Assembly (NCBI GenBank): GCA_028286705.1
Contig: JAQBRC010000016.1
Span: forward strand, 1 to 12,697
DNA: 12,697 nt
From: Candidatus Nomurabacteria bacterium
GTDB lineage: Bacteria; Patescibacteriota; Minisyncoccia; Phycocordibacterales; UBA9973
Direction: 5' to 3'
Notes under the pieces: model-generated
The model's database searches: none
Seen by the model: the letters and a program-made list of their open reading frames with translations, nothing else
What the model was told of the DNA's origin: nothing
Made by a program: the position numbers and the translations under genes
Part shown: one piece after another, positions 6,544 to 12,697 of the stretch
Position numbering within the stretch: the stretch's first letter is position 1
Layout: every line of letters begins with the position of its first letter

Positions 6544-8316
6544 ATGAAAAAAGAGAACTATAAAACTAAATGGGATCTTGGTCTTTTATATAAGAGTGAG
6601 AATGATCCGCAAATAGACAAGGATGTTAAGAAAGTTGAGACGTTGTTTTCAGGTTTTGAAAAGAAATACAAAGGCAAGGATTTTACCTCAACCGCAAAGA
6701 GACTGTCTGCTGCATTAAAGGAATATGAAGAGGTTGCTGGTGTTTCAGACAGTAAAGGATTAATTTATTTTCTTCTAGCAAAGGATATTGATACAACCAA
6801 CAGTACTATTTCTGCAAAGGAATCTGTAATTAACCAGCGATTACAAAAGGCCTATAACAAGATTAAATTCCTTGAACTGGATATTGCCCTGCTTCCAAAA
6901 AGTACACAGACTGCCTATTTGAAAGATCCGTTGCTTAAGCACTTTAACTATTTCCTAAAAAAGATTTTTGATACTGCGAAATATAATCTTTCTGAAAAGG
7001 AAGAGAAACTTTTGGGATTGGTACGACAGACTAGTAGTTCAATGTGGGTGGATGCCAATAAGAAGCTACTGAGTGAGCAGACTGTTCCTCATAATGGGAA
7101 AATGATACCTATTTCTGAAGCGGTAGAAATTATTCCTGAATTGCCCAAAGAAAAAAGACGAGCATTGAGAAGAGCGGTAAATGGCAAGCTTAAGGCGATG
7201 AGCTTTTTAACCGAAGCTGAAATTAATGCTGTCTATAACTTTAAGAAATTAGTTGATGAAGAGCGAGGGTTTAAGAATCCCTATACTTCGACTGTATTAG
7301 GGTATGAAAATGATGAGAAGGAGATTGAGGCACTTGTAAAAAGTACCACAAAGTATTTTTCTGCAAGTCGTAAGTACTACAAACTGCACGCTAAATTACT
7401 TGGTGAAAAGAAACTAGAGGTTGCAGACCTGTATGCCAACATTGGAGAAATCAAAAAGAAATTTGATTTTGACTCTAGTGTTAAGCTTGTTAAGAATACA
7501 TTTACTAAATTCGGTCCAGAATATGCCAACATTCTTGATAGTTATTTAGCAAAGGGGCAGATTGACGTCTATCCAGGGCAAAAGAAGCGAGGAGGAGGAT
7601 ACTGTATGTCTAATGCAGATTTGCCAACATTTGTATTGTTAAACTTCGCGGACAATATTAAATCAGTTGAAACACTTGCTCATGAAATGGGACATGCTTT
7701 TCATGGAGAATTGAGTAGAAAAAATTCTCCTCTGTATCGTGACTATACTATTTCTGTTGCAGAAGTTGCTAGTACTTTCTTTGAACAATTTGTTTCTGAT
7801 GAGTTAATGGAATCACTTTCTGAAGAAGAGCAGATGGTACTGCTCCATCAGCGAGTTGGCAGAGATATCATTACCGTTATGCGCCAGATTGCTTGTTTTA
7901 ACTTTGAATTAGAACTGCATCAGAAAATTAGAGTAGAAGGAAAACTTTCTAAGGAAGATATGGCAGTGCTGATGAACAAACATATGCACTCATACATGGG
8001 AGATGCAGTAGAGCTCAATGAAGAAGACGGATACCTATTCGTATATTGGAGCCATATTCGACGATTTTTCTATGTATATAGTTATGCATACGGACTTCTT
8101 ATTAGTCGAACCCTGTATGAAAAATGGAAGTCAGATAAGTCATACAAGGCTAAGATTGAACAGTTCCTTAGTGCAGGAGGCTCAATGAGTCCGAAGGACA
8201 TCTTTAAGTCTATTGGTATTAATACAAACGAAGCTTTCTTTGAAGCAGGACTTAAAGGAATTGAAGCTGATATTATAAAACTCGAAAAACTAGCCAAAAA
8301 ATACAAAAAGATATAA
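6544..8316 (+). CDS. pepF: Oligoendopeptidase F, M3 family zinc metallopeptidase
   Basis: This is a cytoplasmic zinc peptidase that cuts short peptides internally. The 590-residue length is normal for the PepF/M3B group. The N-terminal half (to ~210) is the helical cap with WDLGLLY near the start, as usual in the family. The catalytic centre is LAHEMGHAFH with H380, E381 and H384, and the third zinc ligand is E407 in ISVAEVAS. The substrate-binding C-terminal part includes YVYSYAYG. It has no signal peptide. It is the only gene here with a strong Shine-Dalgarno. By eye it uses AAA for Lys and A/T-ending codons more than the aminopeptidase and ATPase genes, so a separate origin by transfer is possible but unproven. 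It ends nine bases before alaS. Confidence 0.93.
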   Translation: MKKENYKTKWDLGLLYKSENDPQIDKDVKKVETLFSGFEKKYKGKDFTSTAKRLSAALKEYEEVAGVSDSKGLIYFLLAKDIDTTNSTISAKESVINQRLQKAYNKIKFLELDIALLPKSTQTAYLKDPLLKHFNYFLKKIFDTAKYNLSEKEEKLLGLVRQTSSSMWVDANKKLLSEQTVPHNGKMIPISEAVEIIPELPKEKRRALRRAVNGKLKAMSFLTEAEINAVYNFKKLVDEERGFKNPYTSTVLGYENDEKEIEALVKSTTKYFSASRKYYKLHAKLLGEKKLEVADLYANIGEIKKKFDFDSSVKLVKNTFTKFGPEYANILDSYLAKGQIDVYPGQKKRGGGYCMSNADLPTFVLLNFADNIKSVETLAHEMGHAFHGELSRKNSPLYRDYTISVAEVASTFFEQFVSDELMESLSEEEQMVLLHQRVGRDIITVMRQIACFNFELELHQKIRVEGKLSKEDMAVLMNKHMHSYMGDAVELNEEDGYLFVYWSHIRRFFYVYSYAYGLLISRTLYEKWKSDKSYKAKIEQFLSAGGSMSPKDIFKSIGINTNEAFFEAGLKGIEADIIKLEKLAKKYKKI

Positions 8317-8325
8317 GTTAATGCT

Positions 8326-10065
8326 ATGACTTCCTCAGACATCCGACAGAAATTTTTAGACTTCTTTGCCAAGCGCGGACACGCAGTATTGCCATCAGCT
8401 TCTTTGGTTCCAAAGAACGATCCCTCAGTATTGTTTAATACTGCTGGTATGCAGCCATTAGTGCCGTATTTGATGGGACGACCTCATCCATCAGGCAATC
8501 GTTTGGCTAGTGCACAGAAATGTGTTCGTACGGGAGATATTGATGATGTCGGTGATTCTCGCCATCTAACATTCTTCGAAATGCTTGGAAACTGGTCTCT
8601 AGGAGACTATTTCAAGGAAGATGCTATTAAGTGGAGTTTTGAATTCCTCACCTCCAAAGAAGAAGGTCTTGGGCTTGATCCTGCCCGCTTGTACGTGACA
8701 GTATTTGAAGGAGATGAAAATGCTCCTCGTGACTTGGAAGCAGTTGAAATCTGGAAGCAGTATGTGCCAGAAAACCGTATTTATTTCTTGCCTGCAGAGA
8801 ATAACTGGTGGAGTCCAGGAGACAATGGTCCGTGCGGTCCTGATACTGAAATGTTTTATGATGTAACCCCTGATGGATTGGGAGACATGACTCATGAGCA
8901 ATATGTTGCAGCAGATGATGCTGGGCAGCTTGTTGAGATTTGGAATGATGTATTCATGGAATACGAGAAACAGGATGGAAAGGTAATCGGAAAGCTCGGT
9001 ATGCGCAACGTGGATACCGGTTCAGGCCTCGAGCGTATTACCATGATGGTGCAGGGCAAGTCTAATGTGTTTGAAGCAGACATGTTTGCTCCAGCGATGA
9101 ACTTAATAAAAGAAAGCGCTCAAAATTATACAGAGCGCGATGCGCGTATTTTATCTGACCATTTGCGAACAGCATTGTTTTTAATTGCTGATGGCGTGAC
9201 ACCTGCTAACAAGGACCAGGGATATATCCTTCGGCGCGTTATTCGTAGAGCCGTAATGAAGACTAAGATATTAAATGTCGAAGCTAATACTGGAATTAAC
9301 ATTCTTAATCATTATATTAATTTTTACTCCGCTGCATATCCTGAAGTTGCAAAGAAGGGAATAATGGATATTTTTAAGGCAGAGGATGAAAAATTTGATA
9401 AAACTATTCAGAGCGGAATAAAAGAATTTGAAAAAGGCACTGATGCCTTTACTCTGTTCACTACATACGGTTTCCCTATCGAGGTTACCGAAGAACTCGC
9501 TTCAGCAAAAGGCATGACTGTTGATCGGGAGGCATTTAATACTCAGATGAAAGCTCATCAGGACTCATCCCGTGCAGGTGCTGCGGCTAAGTTTAAGGGA
9601 GGGCTTGCTGATACAGGAGAGAAGACAACTCAATTGCATACCGCACACCATCTCTTGCTTGCAGCTTTGCAGAAAGTGCTTGGAAAAGACGTACACCAGC
9701 GGGGAAGCAATATCACCGAAGAACGTCTTCGTATCGACTTTAACTTTGATCGCAAGATGACTGATGAAGAGAAAGTAGAAGTTGAAAGACAAGTTAATGA
9801 ATGGATTCAGACTAATCACAATGTTTGTCGTCGTGAAATGCCCCTACAAGAAGCTCAAGGTATTGGTGCAGAAATGGAATTTGGCGCAAAGTATCCTGAT
9901 GTTGTGAGTATCTACTTCATTGAAGATGAGGCAGGAACTGCAATCTCAAAGGAATTCTGCGGAGGACCGCATGTTGAAAAGACTGAAGGTCTTGGAACAT
10001 TCAAGATTCAAAAGGAAGAAGCGGTTGCTGCAGGAGTTCGAAGAATCAAGGCGACCCTTTCGTAA
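8326..10065 (+). CDS. alaS: Alanyl-tRNA synthetase, short form lacking the beta-barrel and C-Ala domains
   Basis: AlaRS charges tRNA-Ala and clears mischarged Ser or Gly. The 579-residue protein is much shorter than the ~875 of Escherichia coli. The class II catalytic core is present: FFAKRGHAVLPSASLVP, FNTAGMQPL, RHLTFFEMLGNWSLGDYFK and NGPCGPDTEMFYD. It is followed by the helical tRNA-recognition part (DHLRTALFLIADG, ILRRVIRRAV). The editing domain retains both metal-binding pairs, H438xxxH442 in HTAHHLL and C545GGPH549. The protein passes straight from KFKGGLADTG (about 424-433) to the editing helix, skipping the beta-barrel that usually carries TPFYAESGGQ, and stops after GVRRIKA, with no DHHA1/C-Ala domain. 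There is no frameshift and a terminator follows directly, so this is a genuine short form, not a truncation. The start is ATG 8326, because the ATG at 8321 is followed at once by an in-frame stop. Confidence 0.94.
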   Translation: MTSSDIRQKFLDFFAKRGHAVLPSASLVPKNDPSVLFNTAGMQPLVPYLMGRPHPSGNRLASAQKCVRTGDIDDVGDSRHLTFFEMLGNWSLGDYFKEDAIKWSFEFLTSKEEGLGLDPARLYVTVFEGDENAPRDLEAVEIWKQYVPENRIYFLPAENNWWSPGDNGPCGPDTEMFYDVTPDGLGDMTHEQYVAADDAGQLVEIWNDVFMEYEKQDGKVIGKLGMRNVDTGSGLERITMMVQGKSNVFEADMFAPAMNLIKESAQNYTERDARILSDHLRTALFLIADGVTPANKDQGYILRRVIRRAVMKTKILNVEANTGINILNHYINFYSAAYPEVAKKGIMDIFKAEDEKFDKTIQSGIKEFEKGTDAFTLFTTYGFPIEVTEELASAKGMTVDREAFNTQMKAHQDSSRAGAAAKFKGGLADTGEKTTQLHTAHHLLLAALQKVLGKDVHQRGSNITEERLRIDFNFDRKMTDEEKVEVERQVNEWIQTNHNVCRREMPLQEAQGIGAEMEFGAKYPDVVSIYFIEDEAGTAISKEFCGGPHVEKTEGLGTFKIQKEEAVAAGVRRIKATLS

Positions 10066-10099
10066 ATAAAAAACTCTCTGTTCAGAGAGTTTTTTATTT
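10064..10099 (+). terminator. Strong Rho-independent terminator after alaS
   Basis: CTCTCTG (10074-10080) pairs with CAGAGAG (10083-10089). The flanking A-rich arm pairs with the T-rich arm out to 10064/10099, giving a nearly perfect 17-bp stem around a two-base centre (practically a four-base loop). It overlaps the alaS stop codon. A six-T run follows the GC part. The A/T symmetry would also allow function on the other strand, but no minus-strand gene is seen. Confidence 0.92.
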
Positions 10100-10126
10100 A
10101 TCAACTTCTTATATTCATCCTGTTGC

Positions 10127-10135
10127 TGCTATACT
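10127..10135 (+). promoter_or_regulatory. Extended -10 promoter, predicted leaderless start at 10142
   Basis: TGCTATACT has TG at 10127-10128 and TATACT at 10130-10135. It ends six bases before the ATG at 10142, so the start site should be the A of the start codon. No good -35 is visible. It lies just after the alaS terminator. Confidence 0.65.
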
Positions 10136-10141
10136 GTACGC

Positions 10142-11302
10142 ATGGCTTCACAAGCAACTCCTATTGCAGTTTTTGACATTAGCTCAAGCAGCGTTGGCGG
10201 TGCACATGCACTCATTACAACGACTGATAACAAGACGAGTGTTCGTCTCATGGTACAAGAGCGACGCGATAGTGGTCTTGATGATGAAATTAATATTGTG
10301 CGTTTTGTTGACGACACTGCCAAGGCATTGGAAGTTGTTATCGATCATGTGCGTAATGCTGATGTGCATCATCCTGAAGCAATTCAGGTTGTATTGGGCT
10401 CACCATGGTATACCTCATACACTCGAACAATTACCTATAACAAAACACCAGTATTTACGTGCACCAAGCGATTGGTCGATTCATTGATTGAAAAGGAAAT
10501 TGAATCTCTGTTAAAGGAAACGTCTGCTGCAGGCGATGCCTTTGGAGATAGTTTTAAGGTTGTTGAACAACAGGTGTCTCGAATATCCCTTAACGGCTAT
10601 TCAACCACTGATCCGTATGGCAAGAAAGTGCAGTCCATGGAGATAGTGTTGATGGTGACATTGGTACCTGAAGTTGTTGTAGAGCGCTTTACTGGTATTC
10701 TCCGACGGAGTTATGGCGATCGTACTATCCATGTCACTACCGGTCTTCATGCAGCGTATGTAGCATTGCGAGACAACGGCGGAGTGCAGTCTAACTGCGT
10801 TATCGTCGACGTTGGCGAGGAAGTGACCGACATTGCCTTTGTGAAGGACAATTTGTTTGTTTCTCAGCACTCTTTTCCGTTAGGCGTATATGAGCTATAT
10901 CGTTCGTTAAGTTCTGTAACGGGTAGTTCATTAGAAGCACGGGCTCTTGTTGAGGCATATCGCCTAGACAAGCTATCGCCCAACAATGTTCGTATCGTTG
11001 AAAAGGCAATCAATGCCTTTGCATTGCAATGGCAGAAGCTGTTGCATGAAGTGGTAGCGGAAGGAACTCATGGTTTTCATGTTCCTCCGCACTGGTATAT
11101 CGTGGGCGACCAGCGCTTTGAAGCGCTGTTCACGGGCATTATTTCCTCAGATACGTTCTTGCAGCATGCTAGTACGGCACCTGAGCTTGTGCCAGTGTTT
11201 TTAAACACGTTGAAGTTTTCAGCCCAGATTCAGGCATCAGCTGCAGAAACGCCTGATCCGAGTCTGGCTATAGGCGCATTATTTATTGATCGATTGATAT
11301 AA
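10142..11302 (+). CDS. FtsA/PilM-like actin-fold ATPase
   Basis: This is a 386-residue soluble protein with the layout of the actin/Hsp70/FtsA superfamily. A first phosphate loop begins VFDISSSSVGGA (10-21). The second is CVIVDVGEEVTDIAF (219-233, with D223, G225 and D230), and a probable adenosine motif is WYIVGDQ (318-324), which has only one of the usual glycines. Residues ~80-200 would hold the inserted subdomain. FtsA ties FtsZ to the membrane, and PilM recruits the bitopic PilN in type IV pilus assembly. No C-terminal amphipathic helix like that of FtsA is evident. The next gene encodes a bitopic membrane protein and starts two bases after this stop, an arrangement like pilM-pilN, so I favour a PilM-like scaffold. 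That is inference. The start is supported by the leaderless promoter. Confidence 0.75.
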   Translation: MASQATPIAVFDISSSSVGGAHALITTTDNKTSVRLMVQERRDSGLDDEINIVRFVDDTAKALEVVIDHVRNADVHHPEAIQVVLGSPWYTSYTRTITYNKTPVFTCTKRLVDSLIEKEIESLLKETSAAGDAFGDSFKVVEQQVSRISLNGYSTTDPYGKKVQSMEIVLMVTLVPEVVVERFTGILRRSYGDRTIHVTTGLHAAYVALRDNGGVQSNCVIVDVGEEVTDIAFVKDNLFVSQHSFPLGVYELYRSLSSVTGSSLEARALVEAYRLDKLSPNNVRIVEKAINAFALQWQKLLHEVVAEGTHGFHVPPHWYIVGDQRFEALFTGIISSDTFLQHASTAPELVPVFLNTLKFSAQIQASAAETPDPSLAIGALFIDRLI

Positions 11303-11303
11303 T
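11295..11303 (+). promoter_or_regulatory. Consensus extended -10 at the junction of the two genes
   Basis: TGATATAAT has TG at 11295-11296 and a perfect TATAAT at 11298-11303, overlapping the TAA of the ATPase gene. It abuts the ATG at 11304 and lies six bases before an in-frame ATG at 11310, the same spacing as the other leaderless sites here. It may be a chance by-product of the ATA-TAA codons, so confidence is moderate. Confidence 0.4.
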
Positions 11304-12587
11304 ATGGCAATGAAGTTGTATGACGTAATTCGCAAAGAGCACAAGGACAAGGGTATTGTGGATCCAGAGCCAATGCCAACAATGTGGAAGGGCAGCTATG
11401 ACGAGGTAGCTGAAAAACACCACGCTGCTGATGATCGTCCTATGGCCCGATGGAAAAAGATGGCCGTTATTGCCTGTGCATTGATCTTTATCGGACTTTT
11501 GTATATGGCTGGAGTTAAGTTCGTTCATGCCAGCGTTACCATTACCGAACGTCGTATTCCTTTTTCTCTTTTTAATACTCAATTGGAAGTTGCTAACGAG
11601 AAGACCGCTGACGAAGGCAGATTGTCCTTTCAGACAATGGTTGTCACAGATACTGTCACTCGACAAGTTTTTGGTTCAGCAATCACTACCAGTACCACTA
11701 AAGCCACTGGCAGTGCCGTGGTATTTAATGCATACAGTACAAAGGGAGTGAGTATTAAGGCTGGTACTACCTTTACTGGCGTTAACGGCAAGAAATACGT
11801 TACCAAGGCCGCGGTCAGTGTCCCTGGATATACGCTTAATGGGAAAGTGAAGGTTGCAGGTAGTGCCTCTGTGTCATTGGTGGCAGCTGACGTTGGGCCA
11901 ACCTATAATTCTGATGGTACTTCATTCACCATCTCTGGCTGGACAGGGGCAAATGCCAAGCTGGTATATGCAACCTCTGCCGGTGCGCTCAATGGAGGAC
12001 AAAACGGTGCAGTGCATACATTGACTGAAGCAGATCGCGCTCAGGCCATGGTCACATTGCAGGGAGCGTTGCAGGAGAAGTTAGCACGAGAGACTCGTTC
12101 TCAGATTCCTGACAACCTCGTTACATTCCCTGATCTGCAATTTACGTCTGTTGATAACAATAGCTTGATATTGCAGGGAAATACCATTCAGTTCCCAGCA
12201 ACACTGAAGGGGACTATGGTGTCATACCTTATCCCTCGCAAGAGTCTGGAGCAGGCCATTGCTCGGAAGGCCATTGCCGATCATCTGTATCCTGATGTTA
12301 CTATTCCTGATCTTGGTGCTATTCAAATAGAGCCTGTATCTGTATTGCCTGCTGATCCCAAGAACATCCCTTCCTCTATAACTATTTCGGTATCAGGGCA
12401 GGGAACCATCATTACCAAGGCACCTGTTGATACCATTCAGCAGTCCCTGTTAGGCGCTTCTCATGACCAGTTTAAGGCAGTTATTTCAGCCGTTCCTGAG
12501 ATAGATACGGCCCAATACTCACTTATGCCGTTTTGGGCACCCTATTTTCCATACCAAGCTGACCGCATAAAGGTACAAATCAAGTAA
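11304..12587 (+). CDS. Bitopic membrane protein with baseplate J/gp47-like extracytoplasmic domain
   Basis: The 427-residue protein has a charged cytoplasmic N-terminus (1-50), one membrane segment (about 53-74) and a long outer part. Residues ~130-240 follow the baseplate J-like pattern familiar from CPR proteins: GSAVVFNAYSTKGVSIKAGT, TKAAVSVPGY, VAADVGPTYN, FTISGWTGA, then GGQNGAVHTLTEAD. A helical stretch (QAMVTLQGALQEKL) follows, and the C-terminus ends with PFWAPYFPYQADRIKVQIK-type residues. In phages, J-type proteins build the baseplate; no other phage genes are here, so a virion role is unlikely. Following the FtsA/PilM-like ATPase with a one-base gap, it looks like the membrane partner of that ATPase, comparable in layout to PilN. 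Function is unknown. The start could be 11304 or the in-frame ATG at 11310, which fits a leaderless transcript from the TATAAT at 11298. Confidence 0.75.
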   Translation: MAMKLYDVIRKEHKDKGIVDPEPMPTMWKGSYDEVAEKHHAADDRPMARWKKMAVIACALIFIGLLYMAGVKFVHASVTITERRIPFSLFNTQLEVANEKTADEGRLSFQTMVVTDTVTRQVFGSAITTSTTKATGSAVVFNAYSTKGVSIKAGTTFTGVNGKKYVTKAAVSVPGYTLNGKVKVAGSASVSLVAADVGPTYNSDGTSFTISGWTGANAKLVYATSAGALNGGQNGAVHTLTEADRAQAMVTLQGALQEKLARETRSQIPDNLVTFPDLQFTSVDNNSLILQGNTIQFPATLKGTMVSYLIPRKSLEQAIARKAIADHLYPDVTIPDLGAIQIEPVSVLPADPKNIPSSITISVSGQGTIITKAPVDTIQQSLLGASHDQFKAVISAVPEIDTAQYSLMPFWAPYFPYQADRIKVQIK

Positions 12588-12591
12588 ATGC

Positions 12592-12620
12592 TTGACCCGT
12601 ACAGGAAAATTTAGTATAGT
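12592..12620 (+). promoter_or_regulatory. Sigma70-type promoter for infA
   Basis: TTGACC (12592-12597), a 17-base spacer, then TATAGT (12615-12620). This is the best two-hexamer promoter in the window. The start site would be near 12627, leaving about five bases before the ATG at 12632, so the mRNA is nearly leaderless. No Shine-Dalgarno is present. Confidence 0.75.
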
Positions 12621-12631
12621 GTCCTTTGTCA

Positions 12632-12697
12632 ATGGCAACACAAGAAGAGTCAGTTAGAGGTACCGTAACAGAAGCCCTTCCGAATACTATGTTTCGG
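12632..12697 (+). CDS. infA: Translation initiation factor IF-1 (3' partial)
   Basis: Only the first 22 codons are in the window. They read MATQEESVRGTVTEALPNTM followed by Phe-Arg, matching the well-conserved IF-1 start (typically EGTVVEALPNAMFRV), the first strands of its OB fold. IF-1 binds the ribosomal A site with IF-2 and IF-3 during initiation. The gene has its own strong promoter and probably heads a ribosomal-protein cluster to the right, as is common, but that lies outside the view. The near absence of a leader is notable for the gene of an initiation factor. Confidence 0.93.
   Translation, partial: MATQEESVRGTVTEALPNTMFR

Noticed and set aside
10064..10099. Bidirectional terminator implying a minus-strand gene to the right of alaS.
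   Set aside because: The stem is A/T symmetric, but the right side begins with a plus-strand promoter and gene, so no convergent transcript is supported.
11283..11666. Minus-strand open frame of 127 codons at the start of the baseplate J-like gene.
   Set aside because: It lies opposite a coherent membrane-protein gene, shows no recognisable domain, and overlaps the gene junction and promoter. It is treated as a shadow frame.
11304..12587. Prophage remnant, from the baseplate J-like similarity.
   Set aside because: No tail, capsid, integrase or lysis genes are nearby. The protein has a membrane anchor and is followed by infA, so it is a chromosomal envelope protein.

Overview
The window reads as a gene-dense stretch of a chromosome from a candidate-phyla-radiation bacterium (Patescibacteria, most likely a Parcubacteria-type lineage). 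That assignment is inference. It rests on a short alanyl-tRNA synthetase with two regions missing, an FtsA/PilM-like ATPase followed one base later by a bitopic 'baseplate J-like' protein, a stand-alone copy of a membrane-anchored domain I associate with CPR secretion ATPases, an almost complete lack of Shine-Dalgarno sequences, and very tight gene packing. All genes lie on the + strand. The code behaves as standard: 11 complete frames end in TAA, one ends in TAG, and none ends in TGA. There is no gene-free stretch over 300 bases, and I saw no tRNA, rRNA, CRISPR array, insertion sequence or prophage.

Layout. 2-430 is the C-terminal end of a secreted or surface protein with a Thr/Asn/Pro-rich tail. 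455-4390 is a compact run with gaps of 1, 1 and 4 bases: a membrane-anchored protein of unknown function, the murein-processing transglycosylase MltG, a DnaQ-type DEDDh exonuclease and an M29 aminopeptidase. 4410-5462 is mnmA (tRNA 2-thiouridine synthesis), with its own probable promoter. 5506-5994 is a Tyr-rich lipoprotein gene broken by one in-frame TAG at codon 33, and it ends at a strong intrinsic terminator. 6072-8316 holds an MgtC/SapB-family membrane protein coupled to an M3 oligopeptidase (PepF). 8326-10065 is the short alaS, followed by a second strong terminator. 10142-12587 is the ATPase plus baseplate-J-like membrane protein pair. A good promoter at 12592-12620 then drives infA (IF-1), which runs off the right edge.

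The most distinctive feature is regulatory. Five genes (455, 4410, 6072, 10142, and 11304 if translation begins at its third codon) have a -10 hexamer, usually of extended TGn type, ending only 6 or 7 bases before an ATG. That predicts leaderless mRNAs. infA has a near-leaderless version. Only pepF has a clear Shine-Dalgarno sequence. Two of these sites are almost the same 15-mer, and each lies just downstream of an intrinsic terminator.

Functionally the window is mostly housekeeping: envelope building (MltG, lipoprotein, FtsA-like pair), translation and tRNA (MnmA, AlaS, IF-1), peptide turnover (M29, M3) and nucleic-acid processing (DEDDh nuclease). The best candidates for something undescribed are the ATPase/baseplate-J pair, the interrupted lipoprotein, and the leaderless promoter arrangement.
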